A DNA stretch of 40,630 nt from JBKPIY01 sp046730475 (GTDB lineage Bacteria > Actinomycetota > Thermoleophilia > Solirubrobacterales > 70-9), in assembly GCA_046730475.1 (NCBI GenBank), contig JBKPIY010000029.1, positions 1-40,630 on the forward strand, read 5' to 3'. Below the pieces are notes generated by a model that saw only the letters and a list, made by a program, of their open reading frames with translations, was not told where the DNA came from and ran no database searches. The position numbers and the translations under genes were made by a program. This document shows, one piece after another, positions 7,411 to 14,785 of the stretch. How positions within the stretch are numbered: position 1 is the stretch's first letter; each line of letters starts with the position of its first letter.

Positions 7411-8424
7411 ATGAACTTCGACCTCACGGACGAGCAGCGCGAGATCAGGGTCACCGCCCGGGACTTCCTCGCCTCCCGCTTCAAGCCCGAGAAGGTGCGA
7501 GAGCTTGCCGAGTCCCGAGCCTACGATGCCGGCCTCTGGAAGGAGATCTGCGGGCTCGGCTGGCCGGGGATCGCGATTGCCGAGGAGCACGGCGGCCACG
7601 GCCTTGGGATCATCGAGCTCGTCCTCCTCTGCGAGGAGCTGGGGTACGCCTGCGCCCCCGCGCCCTTCCTCTCGAACGCCTTCGCCGGCCTCGTGATCTC
7701 GGAGGCCGGCAGCGACGAGCAGCGCGAGCGGTGGCTGCCCGGGATCGCCTCCGGAGAGGCGCGTGGGACAGTGGCGCTCGACCCTGGCGATCCCGCCCTG
7801 GTGGCGGACGTCGACGGGGCCGCGGTGGTGGGGCTTCCGGCGGAAGGCGCGGGAAGGCTGGTCGAGCCTGCCGATGCCGAGGTCGCGCCCCTGGAGCTGA
7901 TCGACGCCACGCGCTCGTTCGCGCGCGTCTCGGCCCCGGGTGGGGACCCGCTGACGGCTGAGACCGGGATGCACACGGCGATGGTCGCCCTCGCCGGCGA
8001 GCTCACCGGGGTCGCCCAGAGGGCGATGGAGATGGCGGTGGAGTACGCGCGCGAGCGGCGGCAGTTTGGCCGCCCGATCGGCTCCTACCAGGCCGTCTCC
8101 CACCGCTGCGCCCAGATGCTCTACGACGTCGAGGAGTCGCGTTCGCTCACCTACTACGCGGCGTGGTGCGCCGGCGCCGAGCCCGAGTCGCTGCCGCTCG
8201 CCGCCCACATGGCAAAGGCCCGAGCCTCCGACGCCGCCTGGTCGGTCGCTGCCTCCGCCCTCCAGGTCTTCGGCGGGATCGGCTTCACCTGGGAGCACGA
8301 CCTCCAGTTCTGGCTCAAGCGCGCCCGTGTCGACGGCCAGCTGGTCGGCACCGCCGGCGGCCACCGCGACTGGGTCGCTCGGCTGGCCGGGCTCTCGGCC
8401 GAGCCCGCCGCCGCTACGGTCTAG
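7411..8424 (+). CDS. Acyl-CoA dehydrogenase, subunit 2 (probable partner)
   Basis: 337 residues, about 40 shorter than usual. It retains MNFDLTDEQREIRVTARDFL, the LCEELGYACAPAPFLSN region and the C-terminal helical domain (YARERRQFGRPIGSYQAVSH and VFGGIGFTWEHDLQFWLKRA). The central beta domain is eroded: the usual TEPxxGSD flavin loop is replaced by a Gly/Ala-rich stretch near residues 110-150. At the position of the medium-chain catalytic glutamate it reads QLVGTAGG, so no glutamate is present there. This suggests a non-catalytic partner that completes the FAD site of the upstream subunit, as in mycobacterial heteromeric ACADs. A second TAGGCT lies 9 nt before its ATG, but it sits inside the upstream gene's end and may be chance. 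Confidence 0.85.
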   Translation: MNFDLTDEQREIRVTARDFLASRFKPEKVRELAESRAYDAGLWKEICGLGWPGIAIAEEHGGHGLGIIELVLLCEELGYACAPAPFLSNAFAGLVISEAGSDEQRERWLPGIASGEARGTVALDPGDPALVADVDGAAVVGLPAEGAGRLVEPADAEVAPLELIDATRSFARVSAPGGDPLTAETGMHTAMVALAGELTGVAQRAMEMAVEYARERRQFGRPIGSYQAVSHRCAQMLYDVEESRSLTYYAAWCAGAEPESLPLAAHMAKARASDAAWSVAASALQVFGGIGFTWEHDLQFWLKRARVDGQLVGTAGGHRDWVARLAGLSAEPAAATV

Positions 8425-8447
8425 TCCGGACCGGGCTCCTGGCCGAG
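8394..8447. terminator. Inverted repeat spanning convergent stop codons
   Basis: Arms 8394-8407 (CTCGGCCGAGCCCG) and 8432-8447 (its complement with a 2-nt bulge), with an inner CGGTC/GACCG pair. The two convergent genes share the stop tetranucleotide CTAG at 8421-8424 in the loop region. No T-tract; a bidirectional terminator is inferred. Confidence 0.4.
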
Positions 8448-9371
8448 GCTCGCGATCAGCCCGACGGCGTCGAGGTCGCGGTGGAGCAGATGCTGGAGCA
8501 TCACCCGCTCCACTCCGGCGGCCTCGAGCTCGGCGAGGCGCTCCCGCGCGTGATCGAGGGTGCCGACGATCCAGTGGCCGGGGAGGTCGGCGAGGTAAGC
8601 GCCGGGATCGCCTGTCGCCGGGCCCTGGAGCTCCGCCAGGCGGCGAGCCCGGTCGGCGAGGTCGTCCTCGTCGGCGCCGATCAACGAGCCGGTCATCAGC
8701 GAGACCGTAGGGGGCCGGTCGCGGCCTGCCTCCTCCCAGGCCGCCTCGACGGCGGCGCGACCCTCCCTGCACTCCTCGACCCCCATCATCGCGAGGTTGT
8801 ACTCGTCGGCCCACGGCGCGGCGAGGGCGACGCTCCGCGGCCGGGCCCTGCCGCCCACGATCAAATTCGGCCGCCGAAGCGGCTTCGGGAGGGCGTCGAG
8901 ACGGTCGGTCCGATAATGCTCGCCCGCGAACGTGAGGTCGGCTTCGGTCCACGAGCGGGCGACGATCTCGATCTGCTCTGCGAGGATCGAGACCCGCTCC
9001 GCGGTGGGCGGGAAGGGGAAGCCGTAGGCCCGGTGCTCGTCCTCGAGCCACCCGGCGCCCATTCCGACCTCGATCCGGCCGCCCCCGGCGATGTGATCCG
9101 CGGTCACCGCGGCCTTGGCGAGGACGGAGGGGTGCCTGAAGGTAGCGGGCGAGACCAGGGTTCCCAGGCGGAGGTTGGTGGTGACCGCGGCGAGCGCCGG
9201 GATCGTGCCCCACGCGTCCAGCGAGCCGCGTTCGGTCCGCCCGACCACCGAGAGGTAGTGGTCGGAGCGAAACAGCGCCTCGATCCCGGTCCGCTCGCAG
9301 GTCTCGGCGAGGCCGACCCAGTCGTCCCAGCTCACGTCCTCCTGCCCCTCGATCATCAGGCAGACGCGCAT
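8421..9371 (-). CDS. LLM-class F420-dependent oxidoreductase
   Basis: 316 residues with the luciferase-like TIM-barrel pattern: WVGLAETCERTGIEALFRSD, the WGTIPALAAVTTNLRLGTLV strand-helix, HPSVLAKAAVTADHIAGGG and VGMGAGWLEDEHRAYGFPFP. These motifs are typical of actinobacterial F420-dependent members, as is the conserved PKPLRRPNLIVGG segment. It probably reduces or oxidises a small organic substrate with F420; FMN cannot be excluded. It has a GGGAGGGC ribosome-binding region just upstream and lies 22 nt after the preceding gene, so it is the last gene of the citrate synthase operon. Its stop codon overlaps the convergent ACAD stop in CTAG. Confidence 0.85.
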   Translation of the reverse strand: MRVCLMIEGQEDVSWDDWVGLAETCERTGIEALFRSDHYLSVVGRTERGSLDAWGTIPALAAVTTNLRLGTLVSPATFRHPSVLAKAAVTADHIAGGGRIEVGMGAGWLEDEHRAYGFPFPPTAERVSILAEQIEIVARSWTEADLTFAGEHYRTDRLDALPKPLRRPNLIVGGRARPRSVALAAPWADEYNLAMMGVEECREGRAAVEAAWEEAGRDRPPTVSLMTGSLIGADEDDLADRARRLAELQGPATGDPGAYLADLPGHWIVGTLDHARERLAELEAAGVERVMLQHLLHRDLDAVGLIASLGQEPGPD

Positions 9372-9393
9372 CGGCCCTCCCCACCAGGGCGCA

Positions 9394-9714
9394 TCAGTCG
9401 GGCTCGATCCTCGCGTCGGCGATCACGTGGGTGCCGCCGCCGCGGCGGAAGTGGACGTCGACGACCTCGTTGCGGCGGTAGCTCCCGAACAAACCGATCG
9501 TCATCGCCAGCCACCGGCCCGCGCCGAGCTTGCCCTCCTTCACGATCGGCCGCGAGAAGACGATCTCGCGGCCGTGGATCGTGTAGTCGGACCCCTCGCT
9601 CTGCGTCACCCCGTTGATGAAGACCTGGATCGGCCGCTCGGCGCCCCTCGGCAGGCGCACCCGCCGGCCGACCTCGACCCCACCCTCGGTTCCCGTGCTG
9701 CGGCCCTCGCTCAT
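9394..9714 (-). CDS. Small beta-rich protein, unknown function
   Basis: 106 residues. Residues about 29-60 (IQVFINGVTQ, then DYTIHGREIVFSRPI) resemble the short beta repeat 'NGV-x-Q-x-x-G-x-DYTV-x-G-x-x-I-x-F' common in phage tail and fibre proteins; the rest is a basic beta-rich stretch ending HVIADARIEPD. No signal peptide or membrane segment. The start overlaps the upstream stop by ATGA, so it is translationally coupled to the 9711-10067 gene and lies in the citrate synthase operon. No other phage gene is near, so a phage origin is not supported; the fold similarity is my own pattern impression. Confidence 0.7.
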   Translation of the reverse strand: MSEGRSTGTEGGVEVGRRVRLPRGAERPIQVFINGVTQSEGSDYTIHGREIVFSRPIVKEGKLGAGRWLAMTIGLFGSYRRNEVVDVHFRRGGGTHVIADARIEPD

Positions 9715-10067
9715 CCGCCGCCCGCCCCGCCACCGAGCGCCCGGGCGATCGCATCCAAGGCGGCCTCCCGTCCTCTCGCCTCGAGCCTTCGCTTTCGGAT
9801 CGCACCCTCGTAGGGGACCAGGGCGCCGTCCCCCATCACGTCGATCCCCGCCTCCGCCCCCCGCAGCCGGCGGGGTCCCGAGATCTCGATCCGAGCGTGG
9901 ACCCGCTCGCCCGGGGAGTACTCCCGAAACCCGCTCGCCTGGGGCAGCCCGCCCACCCGCCGGACCGCGTCGACCCTGCGGCGGGCGTCCGCGATTGCCT
10001 CGTCGAGCGACTCGAACCGCTCGCGCTCGACGTCCGATCCGTGCCGGACGGTGACCTTCCAGCTCAC
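9711..10067 (-). CDS. Small Arg-rich conserved protein, unknown function
   Basis: 118 residues from GTG 10067, chosen because it begins 8 nt after the citrate synthase stop; the same frame is open further upstream but that part overlaps the citrate synthase gene. It begins SWKVTVRHGSDVERERF, followed by a helix SLDEAIADARRRVDAVRR; a strand-helix start of this kind occurs in DUF2188-like and dodecin-like small proteins, but I cannot assign it. The middle holds VHARIEISGPRRLRG and the C-terminus an Ala/Gly-rich helix. Tight coupling to the next gene (ATGA) suggests the two products act together. Confidence 0.65.
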   Translation of the reverse strand: MSWKVTVRHGSDVERERFESLDEAIADARRRVDAVRRVGGLPQASGFREYSPGERVHARIEISGPRRLRGAEAGIDVMGDGALVPYEGAIRKRRLEARGREAALDAIARALGGGAGGG

Positions 10068-10075
10068 CCCGGCGG

Positions 10076-11482
10076 CTAGGCGCCCCGGCGGGGGCGCTTC
10101 GGACGCCGCGCCGGCGGACCGGTGATCTTTTCGGGCCCCTCGCGCTCGTCGATCGGGGTGTAGTCGACGTCCCGGCGGCCGACGTAGATCTGGCGCGGCC
10201 GGGCGATCTTCTGCTCGGGGTCGGCGTTCAGCTCCATCCACTGGGCGATCCACCCCGAGGTCCGCGGGATGGCGAAGATCACCGTGAACATATCGGTCGG
10301 AATCCGCATCGCCTCGTAGATCAGCCCGGAATAGAAGTCGACGTTCGGATAGAGCTTGCGCGAGGTGAAGAACTCGTCGTCGAGCGCCCGCTTCTCGAGC
10401 TCGGTGGCGACGTCCAGCAAGGGGTTCTCGCCGGTCGCCTCCAACACCTCCTCGACGTGCTTGCGGATGATCCGCGCCCGAGGGTCATAGTTCTTGTACA
10501 CGCGGTGCCCGAACCCCATCAGGCGCTCGTCGCGGTGCTTCACCCGTTCGAGGAAGTCGGGGATGTTGTCCGTCGTCTCGATCCGGCGGAGCATCCGCAG
10601 CACCGCCTCGTTGGCGCCGCCGTGAAGCGGGCCGTAGAGCGCCGCGACCCCGGCGGCGACCGCCGAGTAGGGGTCGACACCGGAGGAGCCGACCGAGCGG
10701 ACCGCGTTCGTCGAGCAGTTCTGTTCATGGTCGGCGTGGAGGATGAAGAGGACGTTGAGCGCCTTCGCCAGCCGCGGGTCGGACCTGTAGCTGTTGTCCA
10801 TCCGGAACAGCATCGAAAGGAAGTTCTCCGAGTAGTTGAGCTCGTTGTCGGGGTAGACGTAGGGCAGCCCGAGGCTGTGCCGGTAGGCGAAGGCAGCAAG
10901 GGTCGGGACCTTGGCGATCATCCTGATCGCCGCCATGTAACGCTCCTCAGGGTCGTCGATGTGCTTGGCGTCGGGGTAGAAGGTGGAGAGGGCGCCAACG
11001 GAGGCGAGCAGCATCCCCATCGGATGGGCGTCATGGCGGAAGCCCTCGTTCAGCTTCTTGATGTCCTCGTGGACGAAGGTGTGGTGGGTGACGTCGAAGA
11101 CCCAGCGCTCGAGCTGGGCCTTGGTCGGGAGCTCGCCGAAGATCAGCAGGTAGGCGACCTCGAGATAGGTCGACTGATCGCAGAGCTGCTCGATCGGAAT
11201 CCCGCGGTGCTGGAGGATCCCCGCCTCGCCGTCGATGTAGGTGATCGCCGAGCGGCAGGACGCGGTGTTGAGGAAGGCCGGGTCGTAGGACATCAGGCCG
11301 AAGTCGTTCTCGTCGACCTTGATCTGGCGGAGGTCCATCCCCCGGACCGTCCCGTCGGTGATCTCGAGCTCGTAGGCGCGGCCGGTCCGGTTGTCGGTGA
11401 CCGTGAGGGTGTCGCCGCCTGTCCCGGCAGCGGCGTCCCCGGATACCGTCTCGACCTCGGCCTGCTGCTGCTGGGGGGCCAT
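10076..11482 (-). CDS. gltA: Citrate synthase
   Basis: 468 residues, type II-like. It condenses acetyl-CoA and oxaloacetate in the first step of the TCA cycle. The catalytic set is present: His287 in GPLHGGAN, His326 in FGHRVYK and Asp382 in VDFYSG; the oxaloacetate-binding region HADHEQNCSTNAVRS is at 249-263. The N-terminal domain (residues about 25-80, LTVTDNRTGRAYELEI) is the small beta domain of hexameric, often NADH-regulated citrate synthases. A Gln-rich start MAPQQQQ is unusual. Start ATG 11482 has AGGAGG at 11487-11492, spacing 4 nt. It heads a minus-strand operon with two unknown small genes and an LLM oxidoreductase. Confidence 0.96.
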   Translation of the reverse strand: MAPQQQQAEVETVSGDAAAGTGGDTLTVTDNRTGRAYELEITDGTVRGMDLRQIKVDENDFGLMSYDPAFLNTASCRSAITYIDGEAGILQHRGIPIEQLCDQSTYLEVAYLLIFGELPTKAQLERWVFDVTHHTFVHEDIKKLNEGFRHDAHPMGMLLASVGALSTFYPDAKHIDDPEERYMAAIRMIAKVPTLAAFAYRHSLGLPYVYPDNELNYSENFLSMLFRMDNSYRSDPRLAKALNVLFILHADHEQNCSTNAVRSVGSSGVDPYSAVAAGVAALYGPLHGGANEAVLRMLRRIETTDNIPDFLERVKHRDERLMGFGHRVYKNYDPRARIIRKHVEEVLEATGENPLLDVATELEKRALDDEFFTSRKLYPNVDFYSGLIYEAMRIPTDMFTVIFAIPRTSGWIAQWMELNADPEQKIARPRQIYVGRRDVDYTPIDEREGPEKITGPPARRPKRPRRGA

Positions 11483-11613
11483 CGCGCCTCCTTTTCTCGG
11501 CTCGCTGCTCGTTCGGGGCCAGTATCGCACCTCGCAATTTCCGGCTGGACGTCCGTTCGCGGCTGGCCGGACGAGGCCGGGGCCAAGCGCCCGTTCCGGG
11601 AGGCCGACCCGGC

Positions 11614-11619
11614 TATGGT
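11614..11619 (+). promoter_or_regulatory. -10 element TATGGT before menaquinone methyltransferase
   Basis: TATGGT predicts transcription from about 11626. An SD GGGAG follows at 11628-11632, nine bases before ATG 11642, which makes 11642 the better start than the in-frame ATG 11615 that overlaps the -10. Confidence 0.45.
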
Positions 11620-11641
11620 GGCGCCATGGGAGCGAGCTGAG

Positions 11642-12379
11642 ATGTTTTCCGAGCCCGCTGCGGAGAGCCCTCGCAAGCAGCACGCCCTGCGACTGTTCGC
11701 CGGACTCCCTCGCAGCTACGACGCCGCCGGCGCGGCGCTCAGCTTCGGGCAGGACCCCCGATGGCGCCGCGCGATGGTCGCCCTGGTCGGCGCGTCGCCC
11801 GCCGACCAGGTCCTCGACGCCGCGACCGGCACCGGGATGGTGGCCACAGCTCTCGTCCGCCGATACCGCTGCCGGGTAGTGGCGCTCGACCAGAGCGCCG
11901 AGATGCTCGCCCGGGCCCGGGCCAAGCTCGACCGTGACCCCGACCTCGCGGCCCGGATAGAGCTGGTCCAGGGCGAGGCCGAGGCGCTGCCATTCGCCGA
12001 TCGCCACTTCGACCACCTCACCTTCACCTACCTGCTCCGCTACGTTGACGACCCCGGCGCCACCCTGGCCGAGCTGGCCAGGGTGGTGAGGCCAGGGGGG
12101 CGGATCGCCTCCCTCGAGTTCATGTTGCCGCCGCGTCCGCTGCCGCGCGCGCTCTGGCGCCTGTACGCCCGCTTCGGCCTTCCGACCCTGGGGCGGGCGA
12201 TCTCCCGCGACTGGTACGAGGCGGGGCGCTTCCTCGGCCCCAGCATCGCCGAGCTGTACCGGCGCCTGCCCCTGGAGCGCCAGCTCGAGCTCTGGGGCGA
12301 GGCCGGGATCGACTCGGCTCGGGCCCAGGTGATGAGCCTCGGCGGCGGCGTCGTGATCTCGGGGGTGCGCGGTGGCTGA
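11642..12379 (+). CDS. menG: UbiE/MenG-type demethylmenaquinone methyltransferase
   Basis: 245 residues, class I SAM-dependent methyltransferase. SAM motif I is DAATGTGMV at 59-67; ALDQSAEMLARA and GEAEALPFADRHFD follow in order. The N-terminus FAGLPRSYDAAGAALSFGQD and the RVVRPGGRIASLEF strand match UbiE/MenG, which C-methylates demethylmenaquinol in the last step of menaquinone synthesis. The usual LRNVxD is LRYVDD here. ATG 11642 has an SD at 11628-11632. The next gene overlaps by 8 nt and encodes a membrane protein, suggesting a joint role at the membrane. A related SAM methyltransferase with another lipid-like substrate cannot be excluded. Confidence 0.8.
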   Translation: MFSEPAAESPRKQHALRLFAGLPRSYDAAGAALSFGQDPRWRRAMVALVGASPADQVLDAATGTGMVATALVRRYRCRVVALDQSAEMLARARAKLDRDPDLAARIELVQGEAEALPFADRHFDHLTFTYLLRYVDDPGATLAELARVVRPGGRIASLEFMLPPRPLPRALWRLYARFGLPTLGRAISRDWYEAGRFLGPSIAELYRRLPLERQLELWGEAGIDSARAQVMSLGGGVVISGVRGG

Positions 12380-13139
12380 TGGTGACGGCGCCGCCGCCGA
12401 GCGCCTTCGCCGCCCCGCGTTCTACGCGCTTCGGCCCGGCGGCTGGCGAGATCTGGTCACCGTCCTGCATCCGCCCTACACGGCCTGGAACCTCGCCAAC
12501 GTCGGGCTGGGCGCCGCGGCGGCGTCCCAGATCCACTCCGACCGGCTGTTGGGGGCGCTCGCCGCCTTCTTCCTCGCGGTGGGCGTCGCCGCACACGCCC
12601 TGGACGAGCTCAACGGTCACCCTCTGAGGACCCAGATCCCTGACCGCAGGCTGGTGGTGATGGCCTCGGCCTCCCTCGCCGGCGCGATCGGGATCGGGGT
12701 CGTGGGCATCGTCATCGTCTCCGTCACCCTGATCCCGTTCGTGGTGGCAGGCGGCTTCCTGGTCGTCGCCTACAACCTCGAGCTCTTCGGCGGTCGCTTT
12801 CACACCGACTTCTGGATGGCGGCGGCGTGGGGAGCGTTTCCGGCGCTGACCTCGTGGTGGGCGAACACCCTGTCGCTGACCTCGCCTCGCGAGGTGACCG
12901 CGGGCATCCTGGTCGCTGGGGGGTGCTTTGGGCTCGCCGTTGCCCAGCGTCGCCTCTCGACCCCGGTCCGCGAGCTCCGTCGCCGGACCGTGTCGATCAG
13001 CGGCAGCCAGGTGCTGAGCGACGGGACCTCCGTACCCCTGACGGTCGAGCGCATCGCATCGCCGCTGGACGGCGCCCTTCGTGCACTGTCCTGGGCGGTG
13101 GTGGCGACGGCGATCGGGCTGGTCGTGCTGCGGCTCTGA
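12372..13139 (+). CDS. Integral membrane protein, possibly distant UbiA relative
   Basis: 255 residues from GTG 12372, overlapping the methyltransferase gene by 8 nt. Hydropathy by eye gives about six to seven membrane helices, including LLGALAAFFLAVGVAAHA, ASLAGAIGIGVVGIVIVS and the C-terminal WAVVATAIGLVVLRL. Between the second and third helices is HALDELNGHPLRTQIPDRRL, which faintly recalls the acidic loop of UbiA prenyltransferases (D...HP...R...P). Being coupled to a menG-like gene, it could be a diverged quinone prenyltransferase, but the canonical NDxxDxxxD motif is absent, so I leave the function open. Confidence 0.75.
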   Translation: MADGDGAAAERLRRPAFYALRPGGWRDLVTVLHPPYTAWNLANVGLGAAAASQIHSDRLLGALAAFFLAVGVAAHALDELNGHPLRTQIPDRRLVVMASASLAGAIGIGVVGIVIVSVTLIPFVVAGGFLVVAYNLELFGGRFHTDFWMAAAWGAFPALTSWWANTLSLTSPREVTAGILVAGGCFGLAVAQRRLSTPVRELRRRTVSISGSQVLSDGTSVPLTVERIASPLDGALRALSWAVVATAIGLVVLRL

Positions 13140-13156
13140 GCGCGGCCGGCGCTCAG
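13136..13156. terminator. Hairpin overlapping two convergent stop codons
   Basis: Perfect 8-bp stem CTGAGCGC / GCGCTCAG with loop GGCCG. It covers the stop of the plus-strand membrane protein (13137-13139) and the stop of the minus-strand pseudogene (13153-13155). No T-tract follows. Confidence 0.45.
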
Positions 13157-13481
13157 CGCCGCTGGGACGCCTCGAGTGCGCTGACCAGCGTGCCGGCGTC
13201 GAAGGAGGCGTCGTGCAAGCGGCCATTGACGAAGAAGGTGGGCGTCGCGGCCACGCCGCTGGCCAGCCCGCTGTCGACGTCGCGCTGCACCCGTGCGGCG
13301 TGGACTCCATCGCCCAGAAGGCGCCCTGGGCGGCGGCCGCCTCGGAGGCCTCGGCGGCGCGTTGGCGTCCGGAATGGATGTCTCGCAGGGGGAAGTGCCG
13401 GAAGGCGAACAGCAGCCGCGGCGCCATCCGCTGTCGCACCCGGCGGACGATCGGGTAGGCCGCGGTGCAATAGGGGTGATC
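13153..13481 (-). pseudogene. Decayed DsbA-like thiol oxidoreductase
   Basis: Two stretches in different frames read as one DsbA-family (thioredoxin-like) protein. The upstream part (13481 to about 13308) encodes HPYCTAAYPIVRRVRQ, then LLFAFRHFPLRDIH and EAAAAQGAFWAM. The downstream part (about 13300 to 13153), in a shifted frame, encodes AARVQRDVDSGLASGVAAT followed by PTFFVNGRL with the cis-proline. The 40-50 residues that normally lie between FWAM and the RDV helix are missing, so the join is a frame-changing deletion near 13290-13310. The N-terminus and the first Cys of the CxxC motif are also lost (HPYC remains). It is surely non-functional as a full oxidoreductase. An assembly error is an alternative. 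Confidence 0.75.
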
Positions 13482-13756
13482 GCGCTCGTCGCCCTGGCGC
13501 TCGTCCTCGTCCGCCTCGCTAGCGTCAGGACCAGGGCCAAGCTCGTCAGCGGCACGAGCTCGGCGCGCAGCTCCCGCGGCGAGGTCCAGAGAAGACGACG
13601 TCGGGGTCCAAGCTGGAAGCTTGGCCCGCCCGGGACGGAGCGCCTGCGGGAGCTCTACAGGGCGCGGTTCGCGCGCTGCGTGGCCTCCCTGTCCGGCGAT
13701 GGCGCCGCGCCGACCCCGGTCGAGGACCCGGCCACCGGCTTCCGGCACGGCTCGGG
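13482..13756. other. Non-coding stretch between pseudogene and PfkB kinase
   Basis: About 275 bp in which no frame gives a convincing protein on either strand. It probably holds the ruined 5' part of the DsbA-like gene; a hydrophobic run on the minus strand (LVPLTSLALVLTLA) might be a remnant of its N-terminal membrane anchor or signal. Confidence 0.4.
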
Positions 13757-14680
13757 CTAAGCCTCGAAGTGCGTGATCCGCTTGAAGTCGCGCAGACGCT
13801 CGGCAATCTCGTCCATCGTCAACGAGGCAACCCGGCCGGTGCCGAAGTCCTCGACGTTGAATGACGCCAGGACCGATCCGTAGGCCATCGCCTGGCGCAG
13901 GGTGGCCTCGTCGGTAACCGGGCCGTTACCGTCGCCGCGGCCGTCGAGGTAGCCGAGGAAGCCGCCCGCGAAGCTGTCGCCGGCGCCGGTTGGATCGCGA
14001 ACGTCCTCGAGCAGGTAGCCCGGGATCGCGAAGCGCAGGTCCTCGGTGAACAAGGCGGCGCCGTACTCGCCGCGCTTCGCCACCACCAGCTTCGGCCCCG
14101 TCGCCATCACCTTCCCGGCCGCGCGCGCGAGGTTCGGCTCGCCGGTGAACTCGCGGATCTCGGCGTCGTTCAGCATCACGCAGTCGACCTCGGCGATCGC
14201 GGCCGCCAGGGTCTTGCGCTCAGTCTCGATCCAGAGGTTCATCGAGTCGAGCGCAGCCATCCTCGCCCCGTCGCAGACAGCGCGGACGTCGCGCTGGAGC
14301 TGGGGCTGGATGTTCCCGAGGAAGAGGAGCTCGGCCCGGCGCGAGCCCTCCGAGAGCTTCGGCTGGAACTCGCCGAACACGTTCAGCTTGGTGTCGTCGG
14401 TGTGGGCGAGGTTCATGTCGTACTCGTAGTGCCCGCGCCAGAAGAAGGTCTCTCCACCGGGAACGCGCTCGATGTCGTCGGTGATCACACCGCGCTCGGA
14501 CAGGAAGGCGAGGTGCTCATCGCCAAAGTCCTCTCCCACCGGCCCCACTACCCGGACCTCGGTGAAGAAGCTCGCCGCCAGCGCGAAGTGAATGGCGGAG
14601 CCACCCAGCATCCGCTCCCGCTCGCCGAATGGCGTGCGCACGGAATCGAACGCGATCGAGCCTACGACTGTCAGTGACAT
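13757..14680 (-). CDS. PfkB-family carbohydrate kinase
   Basis: 307 residues, ribokinase/PfkB fold. Signature 1 is GGSAIHFALAASFF at about 26-39 with VGPVGEDF following; signature 2 is DPTGAGDSFAGGFLGYLDG at 229-247, with Asp235 as the catalytic base and the anion hole GAGD. The conserved CVMLNDAEIREF near 167-178 is also present. It phosphorylates a sugar or nucleoside using ATP. The specificity is not visible: ribokinase, fructokinase and adenosine kinase all share these motifs, and the residues WRGHYEYDMN near 81-90 are unlike any of those I can place. It stands alone, divergent from the quinone oxidoreductase at 14786. No SD or -10 is obvious. Confidence 0.85.
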   Translation of the reverse strand: MSLTVVGSIAFDSVRTPFGERERMLGGSAIHFALAASFFTEVRVVGPVGEDFGDEHLAFLSERGVITDDIERVPGGETFFWRGHYEYDMNLAHTDDTKLNVFGEFQPKLSEGSRRAELLFLGNIQPQLQRDVRAVCDGARMAALDSMNLWIETERKTLAAAIAEVDCVMLNDAEIREFTGEPNLARAAGKVMATGPKLVVAKRGEYGAALFTEDLRFAIPGYLLEDVRDPTGAGDSFAGGFLGYLDGRGDGNGPVTDEATLRQAMAYGSVLASFNVEDFGTGRVASLTMDEIAERLRDFKRITHFEA

Positions 14681-14748
14681 GGCAGGGTGGCGGGGCGTTT
14701 GCGCCCTGATCCGGCACCCCCCGTGCGGGACGCGCCCGCACCACCGCT

Positions 14749-14765
14749 CGCTCAGTCGCTGAGCG
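14749..14765. repeat. Short palindrome upstream of quinone oxidoreductase
   Basis: CGCTCAG-TCG-CTGAGCG, a perfect 7-bp inverted repeat with 3-nt centre in the 105-bp divergent region, seven bases before the SD of the 14786 gene. It could be an operator or an RNA hairpin close to the ribosome-binding site. Confidence 0.35.
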
Positions 14766-14785
14766 AAGCTGAGGAGGTGACCGGT

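Noticed and set aside
7303..9384. 693-codon minus-strand open frame
   Set aside because: Shadow of the ACAD 2 and LLM oxidoreductase genes caused by high GC; composition is Arg/Gly/Pro-rich.
10457..12379. 640-codon plus-strand open frame
   Set aside because: Its first two thirds are the antisense of citrate synthase; only the last 245 codons (from 11642) are real methyltransferase.
12120..13748. 542-codon minus-strand open frame
   Set aside because: Mostly antisense of the methyltransferase and membrane protein genes; only a short piece carries DsbA-like residues, which are reported as a pseudogene.
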